This document shows, piece after piece, positions 1 to 8,194 of a stretch of 64,000 nucleotides of DNA. The stretch comes from Burkholderia ubonensis (GTDB lineage: Bacteria; Pseudomonadota; Gammaproteobacteria; Burkholderiales; Burkholderiaceae): positions 1 to 64,000 of the forward strand of contig NZ_CADFEB010000001.1 of the NCBI RefSeq assembly GCF_902833085.1, given 5' to 3'. Each line of letters begins with the position of its first letter. Positions within the stretch are counted from its first letter, which is position 1. A program made the translations under genes and the position numbers. Below the pieces are notes generated by a model. The model worked only from the letters and a program-made list of their open reading frames with translations, was not told where the DNA came from and did not search any database.

Positions 1-464
1 GATAGTGCAAACTGATGCGCGCTCCTGTTTTTTGAGATACATATCGCTATCCTGAATACGTCCAGCGACGGCCGATTCACGGCTGCACTTTCGCATCGAC
101 GCACTTCGCTCAGAACTTCTCCTGAATACCAATCTCAATACCGCCGCGTTGGTCGCGTGGACACTGGCGCACGCGGAGCCAGCCAACCAAGCACATCACG
201 GTTCGCTCATACAGCAAGCCGGACAAAGAAAAGCCCCGCAAGTCCGAGAACTTGCGGGGCTTGTTCCGCCAGAAGTGGCGGAAACGGAGGCCGGCAAACC
301 AGATCTCAAGCCGACCCAATCGCATCCAGCGTTTGCTGATGGGCTGAGCGATGGGCTAGAAAATCGATGCCATCCCTATCGCACCACCTACGGGACCGCT
401 TACACCGTTCTCTTTCAACAGCCTGCCAAGCATTTCCCTGCCACACAAAGCGCGAGGCACGCGC
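1..464. other. Intergenic segment at left edge
   Basis: No convincing gene is visible in these 464 bases. The open frames present lack ribosome binding sites and family resemblance. The segment contains one strong terminator-like hairpin (listed separately), followed by a short GC-rich inverted repeat in which ttccgcca is answered by tggcggaa. This combination is common just downstream of tRNA genes in Burkholderia, but no tRNA cloverleaf can be folded here, so it may be the tail of an RNA gene or an integration scar lying left of the window. Confidence 0.4.
231..262. terminator. Perfect 13-bp stem hairpin, terminator-like
   Basis: The arm AAGCCCCGCAAGT and its reverse complement ACTTGCGGGGCTT are separated by a six-base loop (tccgag plus flank). 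The arms are perfectly complementary and begin with AA and end with TT, as in bidirectional intrinsic terminators. No coding gene ends immediately upstream on the plus strand inside the window, so the transcript it stops probably starts left of base 1. Confidence 0.6.
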
Positions 465-716
465 TCATTGCGCGTCGACCCACGCGCGCAACGCGGCGTC
501 GCGGATCTCGAAGACGTCGAACAGCCCGAGCGCGCGCAGCGCCGGCAGCACGTCGGCGGCGTCGGCCGCCGCGCGGGACCGCTCGCCCTCGTCCGCATGC
601 GGGTCGGTGAGCACTCGCGCATTCGCGAGAAACGCGCCCACGCTGCCCTTGCGGATCGTCGTGCCGTTGAGGTCGAGCTGGTTGAGGTGGTCGGGAAGCA
701 TTTCGTCGGCTCGCAT
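465..716 (-). CDS. Small protein of unknown function (83 aa)
   Basis: I do not recognise the family. The start is chosen because a strong AGGAGG sequence sits about seven bases upstream of the ATG at 716. The product is acidic and alanine rich, with no cysteine, signal peptide or membrane segment. The middle (ADEGERSRAAADAADVLPAL, about residues 41-60) looks alpha-helical. It is divergent from the AraC-type regulator gene that begins at 814, and the roughly 97 bases between them hold a palindrome, so it may be a target of that regulator. That link is inference from layout only. Confidence 0.6.
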   Translation of the reverse strand: MRADEMLPDHLNQLDLNGTTIRKGSVGAFLANARVLTDPHADEGERSRAAADAADVLPALRALGLFDVFEIRDAALRAWVDAQ

Positions 717-779
717 CGCGCGGCCCTCCTGAAGTGTTGAACGAGCACCCAGTGTAGGGATGCGAACACGGCCGGACTC

Positions 780-803
780 CGGTATAAATGCCATTCCATA
801 CCG
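780..803. promoter_or_regulatory. Palindrome upstream of AraC-type gene
   Basis: CGGTAT at 780-785 is repeated as ATACCG at 798-803, with a 12-base spacer. It lies 10 bases upstream of the araC-type start at 814 and between two divergent genes. It could be an operator, or could overlap the promoter; no experimental class is assigned. Confidence 0.35.
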
Positions 804-813
804 AATTCCAGCC

Positions 814-1620
814 ATGCCTGACGATCCGCTTCTTCCCGCCGATCTCGTGACGTCGTCCGACGGCCCGTTCGTCGCCGCTGCCGAACTGACGCAGCGCGAC
901 GCGCGCGTGACCGCGCCGCATCGCCATGCGCGCGGCCAGTTGGTCGGCGCGCTGACCGGCCTGCTGTCGCTCGGCCTCGACGACCAGGACTGGGTCGTGC
1001 CGGCCGTCCATGCGATCTGGATTCCGCCGCATTGCATGCATTCGCTGCGCTCGTACGGGCCGTTCTCCGGCTGGAGCGTGTTCGTTGCGGAACCGCGCTG
1101 CGGATCGCTGCCGCAGGCGCCGCATGCGATCCGCACCTCTGCGCTGTTGCGCGAGGCGGTGCGGCGCGCGGCAAGCTGGCGCGGCGGCGCGCTCGACGCG
1201 GCGCAAACGCGCGTGGCGGAAGTGATCCTCGACGAGATCGCGGCATCGCCGCCGGTCACGCTCGGCCTGCCGCACCCGCGCGATCCGCGGGTCGGACGGA
1301 TCACCGACGCGCTGGGCGCCGATCTCGCGGACAACCGTCGTCTCGAGGAATGGGCCGCGTGGGCGGGCATCGCGCCGCGCACGCTGAGCCGCCGCTTCGT
1401 CGCCGAAACGGGGCTGACGTTCGCGCAGTGGCGCCAGCAGGCGCGGCTGCTGCGCGCGTTGGAGAAGGTGGCCGATGGCGTGCCGGTGACGACGATCGCG
1501 CTGGATCTCGGCTACGACAACGTGAGCGCGTTCATCGACATGTTCCGGCGCGCGTTGGGGACGACGCCGGGGCGGTATATGGAAGCTGGACACGACGGAC
1601 GCCGGGGCGACGCCGCGTAG
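814..1620 (+). CDS. AraC-family transcriptional regulator with cupin-type sensor
   Basis: The 268-residue product has an N-terminal cupin-like ligand domain (about residues 10-110, with HRHARGQL and IPPHCMHS beta-strand motifs) and a C-terminal pair of helix-turn-helix motifs (about 160-262). The second ends in the AraC signature region around DLGYDNVSAFIDMFRRALG. The overall layout resembles NimR/YeaM-type regulators that sense a small effector and control a neighbouring gene. The ATG at 814 is preferred over an in-frame ATG at 760, because the latter would place the palindrome and promoter inside the coding region. The gene is convergent with the end of the hpa operon. It is probably not the 4-hydroxyphenylacetate regulator HpaA, since no hpaBC genes are present here, but this cannot be excluded. 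Confidence 0.85.
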   Translation: MPDDPLLPADLVTSSDGPFVAAAELTQRDARVTAPHRHARGQLVGALTGLLSLGLDDQDWVVPAVHAIWIPPHCMHSLRSYGPFSGWSVFVAEPRCGSLPQAPHAIRTSALLREAVRRAASWRGGALDAAQTRVAEVILDEIAASPPVTLGLPHPRDPRVGRITDALGADLADNRRLEEWAAWAGIAPRTLSRRFVAETGLTFAQWRQQARLLRALEKVADGVPVTTIALDLGYDNVSAFIDMFRRALGTTPGRYMEAGHDGRRGDAA

Positions 1621-1680
1621 CGCGTCATTGCGCGCTCACATGCACGCATCGACGGTGGCGACATTCGATTCGCCGCGCCT

Positions 1681-2487
1681 TCAATACGTGCCGCCGCCCT
1701 GCTTCGCGGCTTCGGCCGGGTTCCCCTTGAACTGCGCCGCCAACCGCTCGGCACTTCGCGCCAGCAGCGTCGTATCGACCCCGACCGCGACGAACAACGC
1801 ACCCGCTTCGAGATATCGCCGCGCCGCCGCCTCATCCGCACTGAGGATCCCCGGCGCCTTGCCGGCCGCCTTGATCGCGCGGATCGCATGATCGATCGCT
1901 GCCTGCACGTCCGGATGCCCCGGATTGCCGAGATGCCCGAGATCCGCCGCGAGGTCGGCCGGGCCGATGAATACGCCGTCCACGCCCTCCACCCGCGCGA
2001 TCGCGTCGATCGCGTCGAGCCCCGCGCGCGTCTCGACCTGCACGAGCACCGCCATTTCACCGTTCGCGCGCTGCAGGTAGTCGCCGACGCGATTCCAGCG
2101 CGACGCCCGCGCCAGCGCGCTGCCGACGCCGCGGATACCCTCCGGCGGATAACGGGTCGCCGCCACTGCCGCGCGCGCCTCGGCGGCGCTCTGCACCATC
2201 GGCACGAGCAGCGTCTGCGCGCCGAGATCGAGCACCTGCTTGACGATCACCGGGTCGTTCCACGGCACGCGCACGACCGGATGCGACGGATACGGCGCGA
2301 TCGTCTGCAATTGCGCGAGGATCGTCGGCACCGTGTTCGGCGCATGCTCACCGTCGATCAGCAGCCAGTCGAAGCCGGCGCCCGCGACGACTTCGGCGCT
2401 GTACGGGCTGGCGAGACCGAGCCACAGGCCGATCTGCGCATCGCCGCGCGCGAGCGCGGCCTTGAAGGAATTCGATGGCATCTGCAT
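1681..2487 (-). CDS. hpaI: 4-hydroxy-2-oxo-heptane-1,7-dioate aldolase
   Basis: This class II, divalent-metal aldolase (HpaI/HpcH family, 268 aa against 262 in E. coli) performs the last step of homoprotocatechuate degradation, splitting 4-hydroxy-2-oxoheptanedioate to pyruvate and succinic semialdehyde in the cytoplasm. The catalytic and ligand residues known from the family are visible: His48 in the DGEHAP motif, Arg73, Glu152 in VQVETRAG and Asp178 in GPADLA. It is the last gene of the operon and starts seven bases after the end of hpaH. A second ATG two codons in is an alternative start. Confidence 0.95.
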   Translation of the reverse strand: MQMPSNSFKAALARGDAQIGLWLGLASPYSAEVVAGAGFDWLLIDGEHAPNTVPTILAQLQTIAPYPSHPVVRVPWNDPVIVKQVLDLGAQTLLVPMVQSAAEARAAVAATRYPPEGIRGVGSALARASRWNRVGDYLQRANGEMAVLVQVETRAGLDAIDAIARVEGVDGVFIGPADLAADLGHLGNPGHPDVQAAIDHAIRAIKAAGKAPGILSADEAAARRYLEAGALFVAVGVDTTLLARSAERLAAQFKGNPAEAAKQGGGTY

Positions 2488-2493
2488 CGCGCG

Positions 2494-3297
2494 TCACCCG
2501 AAATGGCATTGAATGGTGCCGAGCGGACCGTAGTCGACGCTGAACGTGTCGCCGGCGCGCGCCGCGCACGGCCGCGTAAACGACCCGCCGAGCACGATCT
2601 GCCCGGGCTCCAGCGCGACGTCGAAGCGCGCGAGCCGGTTCGCGAGCCACACGACGCCGTTGGCCGGATGGTTCAGCACGCCGGCCGCAACGCCGGTTTC
2701 CTCGACCACGCCGTTGCGCGACATGATCGCCGCGACCCAGCGCAGGTCGACGTCGGCCGGCCGCACGGGCCGCCCGCCGATCACGACGCCCGCGTTCGCC
2801 GCGTTGTCCGCGATCGTGTCGAACACCTTGCGCGGGCGCTGCGTATCGGGGTCGATCGACTGGCTGCGCGCGTCGATGATCTCGAGCGCGGGCACCACGT
2901 AATCCACCGCGTCGTACACGTCGAAGATCGTGCAGTTCGGCCCGCTCAGGCGCTTGCCGAGCACGAACGCGAGCTCGACCTCGACGCGCGGCACGATGAA
3001 GCGCTGGGTCGGGATCGTGCCGCCGTCCTCGAAGAACATGTCGTCGAGCAGCGCGCCGTAGTCGGGCTCGTCGATCTGCGACGTGTTCTGCATCGCCTTC
3101 GACGTGAGGCCGATCTTGTGCCCCTTCAGCACGCGGCCCTCCACGAGCTTGAGGCTCACCCACGCGCGCTGGATCGCATAGGCGTCGTCGATCGTGATGT
3201 CGGGATAGTCGAGCGAGATCTGGCGGATCTGCTTGCGTTCGCGCTCCGCGTCGTTGAGGCGCCGCGCGAGCAGGTCGATGGTCGCGGTATCGAACAT
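2494..3297 (-). CDS. hpaH: 2-oxo-hept-4-ene-1,7-dioate hydratase
   Basis: A 267-residue member of the fumarylacetoacetate hydrolase-like hydratase family (HpaH/HpcG), which adds water to 2-oxohept-4-ene-1,7-dioate to give the HpaI substrate. The metal ligands Glu106 and Glu108 (in RVEVELAF) and Glu139 (in PALEIID) sit at the positions expected from E. coli HpcG. The MFDTATID start gives the family length; in-frame codons upstream overlap hpaF and are not needed. It lies between hpaF and hpaI in one transcription unit. Confidence 0.95.
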   Translation of the reverse strand: MFDTATIDLLARRLNDAERERKQIRQISLDYPDITIDDAYAIQRAWVSLKLVEGRVLKGHKIGLTSKAMQNTSQIDEPDYGALLDDMFFEDGGTIPTQRFIVPRVEVELAFVLGKRLSGPNCTIFDVYDAVDYVVPALEIIDARSQSIDPDTQRPRKVFDTIADNAANAGVVIGGRPVRPADVDLRWVAAIMSRNGVVEETGVAAGVLNHPANGVVWLANRLARFDVALEPGQIVLGGSFTRPCAARAGDTFSVDYGPLGTIQCHFG

Positions 3298-3317
3298 GGT
3301 CGGGTCGGTAATGGGGT

Positions 3318-3710
3318 TCAGCCGGCCCGCTTGTAGCGGGCGTGGATGTTGTTGTGCTTGTACGAGCCGCTCTCGCTGAACTCGGTCAGCTCCATCGACA
3401 GCGCAAGATAGCGCTTCGCGTACAGCTCGGCGAAATGCGCCTTGATCGCGTCGAACAGCGCGTCGCAAGCGGCCTTCTTCACTTCATCGCTGCGGCCCGC
3501 GCCGATCTTCAGCGTCACGTGGACGAACGCGTCGTCCGCGGTGCCGTCCGCGACGCAATAGTCGTGCAGCTCGATCGCGCGCGAGCGGATGCCGCCGGTC
3601 GGAAACACGCCGCCCTGCGCGATCAGCGTCGCGTTGATCGTGCGCAGCAGCGCGGGGATGCGCGCGTCGTCGCGAAGATTCGCGGTGTACTCGACGACGA
3701 TGTGTGGCAT
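3318..3710 (-). CDS. hpaF: 5-carboxymethyl-2-hydroxymuconate delta-isomerase
   Basis: A 130-residue tautomerase-superfamily enzyme (HpcD/HpaF, 126 aa in E. coli). It isomerises 5-carboxymethyl-2-hydroxymuconate before decarboxylation by HpaG. The chain begins Met-Pro-His-Ile-Val-Val-Glu-Tyr, so removal of Met exposes the catalytic N-terminal proline typical of the family. It is flanked by hpaD upstream (36 bases) and hpaH downstream (20 bases). Confidence 0.95.
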   Translation of the reverse strand: MPHIVVEYTANLRDDARIPALLRTINATLIAQGGVFPTGGIRSRAIELHDYCVADGTADDAFVHVTLKIGAGRSDEVKKAACDALFDAIKAHFAELYAKRYLALSMELTEFSESGSYKHNNIHARYKRAG

Positions 3711-3746
3711 GTCGGTTCTCCTGTCGGATGCACGGCGCGGCGGCGC

Positions 3747-4595
3747 TCAGGGCAACGGAAAGATCGCGTTGATCTGCCCGGTGCCCGAGCTCGCGAAGTA
3801 GTCGGTGACGATTTCGACGGGCTTGTCGTAGCGGTCCCAGCCGAGCAGGCCGAGCAGCATCGCGGTGTCGTGCATGCCGCCCTCGCCGAAGCAGTGCTGG
3901 CTGTACTCGGGCAGCATCTTGCAGAAGGTCGCGAAATCGCCCTGCTTCCACAATTCGACGACCCGCAGGTCGACCTGCCGGAAGAACTCGCGGCTGATCT
4001 GGTGGATCGATTCCTCGGGGCTGCCGTTGTCGTTGAAGCGATGCGACAGCGAGCCGCTCGCGAGGAACGCGACGTTCGCATCGCTCTTGTCGATCGCTTC
4101 GAGCAGCGCTTCGCCGAAGCGGCGGCTCTCGTCGAGCGTGTGCCACATGCACCAGCCGGCGATCGACACGACCTTGAAGTGCTGGTCCGCGTTCATGTAG
4201 CGCATCGGCACGAGCGTGCCGTATTCGAGTTCGAGGCTGTCGATCTCGTGCGCGCGCGTCGCGATGCCGCGCGCGGTCGCGGTTTCCGCGATCAGCCGGC
4301 CGAGCGCCGGATTGCCCGGATACGCGTAGGCCATGTCGCGGATGAAATGCGGCAGCTCGTTGCTCGTGTAGACGCCGGAAAACCGCGCGTTGCAGTTCAC
4401 GTGATACCCGGCGTTGACGAGCCAGTGGACGTCGGACACGACGATCGTGTCGACGCCGAGCGCGCGGCAGCGCTCGCCGATCACCTGATGGCCGCGGATC
4501 GCTTCCGCGCGGCAGCCGTGATGCCTGCCCGGCAGCTCCGACAGGTACATCGACGGCACGTGCGTGATCTTTGCGGCGAGGGACAGTTTGCCCAT
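3747..4595 (-). CDS. hpaD: 3,4-dihydroxyphenylacetate 2,3-dioxygenase (class III extradiol)
   Basis: This 282-residue ring-cleavage enzyme opens homoprotocatechuate next to the hydroxyls to give 5-carboxymethyl-2-hydroxymuconate semialdehyde. It belongs to the LigB-like class III extradiol dioxygenases, which use Fe(II). Visible family features include VVSDVHWLVNAGYH (about 64-77), which carries histidines near the iron site, and the LASGSLSHRF segment (about 193-202). The start MGKLSLAAK is chosen over an ATG 12 codons upstream because it matches the family start and avoids extra overlap with the hpaE stop region. Confidence 0.94.
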   Translation of the reverse strand: MGKLSLAAKITHVPSMYLSELPGRHHGCRAEAIRGHQVIGERCRALGVDTIVVSDVHWLVNAGYHVNCNARFSGVYTSNELPHFIRDMAYAYPGNPALGRLIAETATARGIATRAHEIDSLELEYGTLVPMRYMNADQHFKVVSIAGWCMWHTLDESRRFGEALLEAIDKSDANVAFLASGSLSHRFNDNGSPEESIHQISREFFRQVDLRVVELWKQGDFATFCKMLPEYSQHCFGEGGMHDTAMLLGLLGWDRYDKPVEIVTDYFASSGTGQINAIFPLP

Positions 4596-4638
4596 CGTGA
4601 GTCTCCGTAAGTCTGCGTCTCGTTCTTTCACGCGCCGC

Positions 4639-6102
4639 TTACACGCCCCAGCGCGGAATGTGATGCGAACCCATCGAAATGCAGACGTTCTTGATCTCGG
4701 CGAACACCTCGAAGCTGTACTCGCCGCCCTCGCGCCCGGTGCCCGACTCCTTCACGCCGCCGAACGGCTGGCGCAGGTCGCGCACGTTCTGGCTGTTGAC
4801 GAACACCATCCCGGCCTCGATGCCGCGCGCGAGGCGATGCACCTTGCCGACGTCCTGGGTCCAGATATACGACGCGAGGCCATAGCGCGTGGCGTTCGCG
4901 AGGCGCAGCCCTTCGTCCTCGTCGTCGAACGGAATCACGCACGCGACCGGGCCGAAGATCTCTTCCTGCGCGATGCGCATCCGGTTGTCGACGTCGGCGA
5001 ACACGGTCGGCCGCACGAAGTTGCCGTTGCGCAGGTGCGCGGGGAGGTTCGCCGGCTGGTCGGCGCCGCCCGCGACGAGCCGCGCGCCTTCCTGCTCGCC
5101 GATGCGGATGTAGCCCGTCACCTTCTCCCAGTGCGCGCGCGTGATCATCGCGCCGAGCTGCGTCGCCGGGTCGGCCGGATCGCCGACCACCAAATTGTTC
5201 GCGCGCCGCGCGAATTCCTGCACGAAGCGGTCGTAGATCGAACGCTGCACGAAGATCCGCGAGCCCGCAGTGCAGCGTTCGCCGTTGATCGAGAAGATCG
5301 TGAACAGCGACGCGTCGAGCGCGCGGTCGAAGTCCGCGTCGTCGAAGACCAGCACCGGCGACTTGCCGCCGAGCTCCATCGAATACTTCTTCAAGCCCGC
5401 GCGCTCGATGATCTTCTTGCCGGTGACCGTGCCGCCGGTAAACGACACCGCGCGCACGTCCGGATGCCGCACCAGCGCGTCGCCGGCGGTCGCGCCGTAG
5501 CCCTGCACGACGTTCAGCACGCCCGGCGGAATGCCCGCCTCGAGCGCGAGCCGGCCGAGCTGGTCGGCGGTCAGCGGCGACAGCTCGGACATCTTCAGCA
5601 CCGCGGTATTGCCGAGCGCGAGACACGGCGCCGTCTTCCACGTCGCGGTCATGAACGGCACGTTCCACGGCGAGATCAGCGCGCACACGCCGACCGGCTG
5701 GTACAGCGTGTAGTTCAGCATCTGGTCGTCGACCGGATACGTGCGGCCGTTCATCTGCACGCACACTTCCGCGAAGAAATTGAAGTTCTCCGATGCGCGC
5801 GGAATCAGCTGCTTGCTGGTCTGCGCGATCGGCAGGCCGGTGTCCTGCGTCTCCAGCGCCGCGAGCATCGGCACGTTCCGCTCGATCAGCTCGCCGAGCC
5901 TGCGCATCAGCTTCGCGCGCTCCCTCGCGGGCGTGTTCGCCCACTTCGGGAACGCGGCCTTCGCCGCGCGCACCGCCGCGTCGACTTCCGCTTCGCCGCC
6001 GGACGCGACGTCGGTGATGACTTCGCCGGTCGCCGGATTCAGCGTCGTGAACGTCTCGCGGCTTTCGACTTCGCGGCCGTCGATCCAGTGCTTGATGGTC
6101 AT
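4639..6102 (-). CDS. hpaE: 5-carboxymethyl-2-hydroxymuconate semialdehyde dehydrogenase
   Basis: This 487-residue NAD-dependent aldehyde dehydrogenase oxidises the ring-cleavage semialdehyde to 5-carboxymethyl-2-hydroxymuconate. The catalytic residues are present: Asn147 in SPWNVP, Glu243 in MELGGKSP and Cys277 in GERCTAG. Length equals that of E. coli HpaE (488). An AAGGAGA ribosome binding site lies just before the ATG. It sits 22 bases downstream of hpaG2 in the same operon. Confidence 0.96.
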   Translation of the reverse strand: MTIKHWIDGREVESRETFTTLNPATGEVITDVASGGEAEVDAAVRAAKAAFPKWANTPARERAKLMRRLGELIERNVPMLAALETQDTGLPIAQTSKQLIPRASENFNFFAEVCVQMNGRTYPVDDQMLNYTLYQPVGVCALISPWNVPFMTATWKTAPCLALGNTAVLKMSELSPLTADQLGRLALEAGIPPGVLNVVQGYGATAGDALVRHPDVRAVSFTGGTVTGKKIIERAGLKKYSMELGGKSPVLVFDDADFDRALDASLFTIFSINGERCTAGSRIFVQRSIYDRFVQEFARRANNLVVGDPADPATQLGAMITRAHWEKVTGYIRIGEQEGARLVAGGADQPANLPAHLRNGNFVRPTVFADVDNRMRIAQEEIFGPVACVIPFDDEDEGLRLANATRYGLASYIWTQDVGKVHRLARGIEAGMVFVNSQNVRDLRQPFGGVKESGTGREGGEYSFEVFAEIKNVCISMGSHHIPRWGV

Positions 6103-6124
6103 CTGCTCTCCTTGTGCGGCGGGC

Positions 6125-6889
6125 TCAGCCGGCGCGATAGTAGTCGTGATCGCCGACGATCGTGTTCACGAGCCGGCCGATGCCTTCGATCTCGGTGACG
6201 ACCTCGTCGCCCGGCTGCGTGTCCGCGAGCCCTTCGGGCGTGCCGGTCAGGATCAGGTCGCCCGGCGACAGCGTCATGAAGCCGCTGATGTGCTCGATCA
6301 GCGCGGGCACGTCGAAGATCATGTCGCGCGTGCTGCCGCGCTGGGTCTCCCGGCCGTTGACCGTCGTGCGCAGCGTCAGGCCGCCCGGGTCGCCGATCTC
6401 GTCCGGGCTGACGAGCCACGGCCCGAGCGGCGTGCAGGTGTCGCGGTTCTTCACGCGCAGGTTCGGGCGGTAGTAATTCTCGAGGTAATCGCGGATCGCG
6501 TAGTCGTTCGCGACCGTGTAGCCGGCGACGTAGTCGAGCGCCTGCGCGCGGCGCACGCCCCGCGCGGGGCGGCCGATCACGACCGCCAGCTCGCACTCGT
6601 AATGCATGTGGGTCGCGTCGGCGGGCCGCACGGTGCGCGACCGGTGGCCGATGAACGTGTTCGGGCCCTTCAGGAAGATCAGCGGCTCGCTCGGCGCGTT
6701 GAACGCGAGCTCCTTCGCATGGTCCGCGTAGTTCAGGCCGAGCGCGAACGTCGTGCGCGGCGCGACGGGCGGCAGCCAGGCCACCGCGCTCTCCTCGACG
6801 ACCCGCCCCGTATCGAGGCGGATCAGGCCGTCGCCGGCCGGTTCGGCCGCATGCTGCGCGCCGTTGTAGATCACGCGTGCGGTTCTCAT
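6125..6889 (-). CDS. hpaG2: HpaG C-terminal subunit: OPET decarboxylase / HHDD isomerase
   Basis: A 254-residue fumarylacetoacetate-hydrolase-fold protein corresponding to the C-terminal half of the bifunctional E. coli HpcE/HpaG. The pair decarboxylates 5-oxopent-3-ene-1,2,5-tricarboxylate and isomerises the product for HpaH. The FAH-type metal motif is seen as HYECELAVVIGR (about 129-140). The ATG at 6889 overlaps the last four bases of hpaG1 (ATGA), so the two halves, fused in enterics, are separate but translationally coupled here. Confidence 0.93.
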   Translation of the reverse strand: MRTARVIYNGAQHAAEPAGDGLIRLDTGRVVEESAVAWLPPVAPRTTFALGLNYADHAKELAFNAPSEPLIFLKGPNTFIGHRSRTVRPADATHMHYECELAVVIGRPARGVRRAQALDYVAGYTVANDYAIRDYLENYYRPNLRVKNRDTCTPLGPWLVSPDEIGDPGGLTLRTTVNGRETQRGSTRDMIFDVPALIEHISGFMTLSPGDLILTGTPEGLADTQPGDEVVTEIEGIGRLVNTIVGDHDYYRAG

Positions 6890-7575
6890 CGGGCCTCCTC
6901 CGCGATCAGCGCATGCCGCAACGTGCCGATGCCGTGCGCGGCGATCTCGATCCGGCTGCCCGGCTTCGCGCGCGGCGCGCCGCCCGCCACGCCGAGCAGC
7001 AGCACGTCGCCGGCGTCGAACGACATGAATGCCGACACGTCGGCGATCAGTTGCCGCACCGGGCGGATCAGCGTCGCCGTCGACGCGGACTGCGCGACGT
7101 TGCCGTCGATCCGCACGGTCAGCCGGATCGCGTCGACGTCGTCGAGCGCGCCGGGCGGGACGATCGCCGGGCCGAGCGGGCAGAACCCGTCGCGGCACTT
7201 GAAGCGCACGGCGGGACGGTAGTAGTCGGGATGCGGCACCGACACGTCGCTCGCGAGCGTGAAGCCGTGCACGTAGTCGAGCGCGCGGTCGGCCGTCACG
7301 CGGGTCGCGCGGCGGGCGAACACGACGGCGACCGACGCGCCGATCTCCAACGCGTCGACGCCGGCCGGCACGACGACGGCCGCGCCGTCGGCCGCATGGG
7401 TGTTGGCGGGCTTGATGTACAGGATCGACGCCTGCGGCGGCCGCCCGTAAGGCGGCTGGTGCACCGCGTCGCCGAGCGCGTCGAGCGCGGCGCGCTCGTT
7501 GAGCAGCGCGCCGTAGACGGTGCCGATGGCTACCGGCAGCGGCGGCGCCGCGGCGGTCGTGCAAGACAGCTCCAT
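6886..7575 (-). CDS. hpaG1: HpaG N-terminal subunit: OPET decarboxylase / HHDD isomerase
   Basis: This 229-residue FAH-family protein corresponds to the N-terminal half of the bifunctional HpaG. It is the first gene of the hpa operon and is divergent from hpaR. Typical features are the tyrosine-rich DYVHGFTLASDVS and HPDYYRP segments and the late LLLGVAGG strand. The metal-binding E-x-E region aligned with the C-terminal subunit is less canonical here (ALEIGASVAVVF), consistent with a division of labour between halves as known for HpcE; that functional reading is inference. Confidence 0.9.
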   Translation of the reverse strand: MELSCTTAAAPPLPVAIGTVYGALLNERAALDALGDAVHQPPYGRPPQASILYIKPANTHAADGAAVVVPAGVDALEIGASVAVVFARRATRVTADRALDYVHGFTLASDVSVPHPDYYRPAVRFKCRDGFCPLGPAIVPPGALDDVDAIRLTVRIDGNVAQSASTATLIRPVRQLIADVSAFMSFDAGDVLLLGVAGGAPRAKPGSRIEIAAHGIGTLRHALIAEEAR

Positions 7576-7613
7576 GCGTCATTCCCCTGCCGCGCGTCGC
7601 GGCGCATCGTCAA

Positions 7614-7631
7614 TACTTAACATCTTAAGTA
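7614..7631. promoter_or_regulatory. Palindromic operator between hpaG1 and hpaR (probable HpaR site)
   Basis: TACTTAA at 7614-7620 and TTAAGTA at 7625-7631 form a perfect inverted repeat around catc. It lies 39 bases upstream of hpaG1 and 99 upstream of hpaR. MarR-family HpaR repressors in enterics bind palindromes in the corresponding intergenic region and release on binding 4-hydroxyphenylacetate or homoprotocatechuate. Symmetry is seen directly; HpaR binding is inference from location. Confidence 0.65.
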
Positions 7632-7729
7632 AACAATCGGGCGGTGACAACCTCGATTACCCTGATACACGAAATTCGCCGCGACCGCCTGTTAAGATTG
7701 GCGCGTCCCCGTCCATCCCCTTCATCTCG

Positions 7730-8173
7730 ATGAACCGTACGCTCGACCACCGCAATCTGGCCATGCTGCTGCTCGAGGCCCGCGAAACGCTGATGGGGCG
7801 GTTCCGCCCCATTCTCAAGGAATTCGCGTTGACCGAACAGCAATGGCGGATCATCCGCGTGCTCGACGGCGAGCCGTCGCACGCGCTCGAAGCGGGACAG
7901 ATCGCGCGGCGCTGCTGCATCCTGAGCCCGAGCCTGACGGGCGTGCTCGAACGGATGGAGCGCGACGGGCTGATCAAGCGCACGCGCGCGCAGGAAGATC
8001 AGCGCAGGCTGCTCGTCAGCCTGACGCCGCAAAGCCGGACGCTGGTCACGGAAATCGGCCCGCGCATCGACGAACAGTACCGGCTGCTCGAGGCGCGCTT
8101 CGGCCAGGATGCGCTCGACGACATCTACCGCGCGCTCGACCGGCTGATCGAACTCGGCGACAGCCCGCCGTAA
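7730..8173 (+). CDS. hpaR: Homoprotocatechuate degradation operon regulator, MarR family
   Basis: A 147-residue winged-helix repressor with the MarR fold: dimerisation helices at both ends and a recognition region around residues 50-95 (SPSLTGVLERMERDGLIKR followed by the RRLLVSL wing). Length and segments such as FRPILKEFALTEQQWRIIR are characteristic of HpaR. Its divergent position from hpaG1 with an operator between them indicates control of the hpa operon and probably of itself. The ATG at 7730 is the start giving the family length; an earlier frame extension crosses the operator and is unlikely. Confidence 0.93.
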   Translation: MNRTLDHRNLAMLLLEARETLMGRFRPILKEFALTEQQWRIIRVLDGEPSHALEAGQIARRCCILSPSLTGVLERMERDGLIKRTRAQEDQRRLLVSLTPQSRTLVTEIGPRIDEQYRLLEARFGQDALDDIYRALDRLIELGDSPP

Positions 8174-8194
8174 GCCCCAGCCCCGCGCGCGGGC

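Noticed and set aside
231..300. tRNA gene or att site near the left edge
   Set aside because: The hairpin and following inverted repeat resemble sequence found near tRNA genes, but no cloverleaf, anticodon arm or CCA end can be traced.
814..1620. AraC gene as HpaA, activator of the hydroxyphenylacetate hydroxylase genes
   Set aside because: No hpaBC genes or hydroxyphenylacetate transporter are in the window, and the sensor domain resembles NimR-type regulators more closely.
8174..8194. Bidirectional terminator between hpaR and the reductase-like gene
   Set aside because: Only a short GC-rich repeat without a T-run is seen in the 21-base gap; too weak to annotate.
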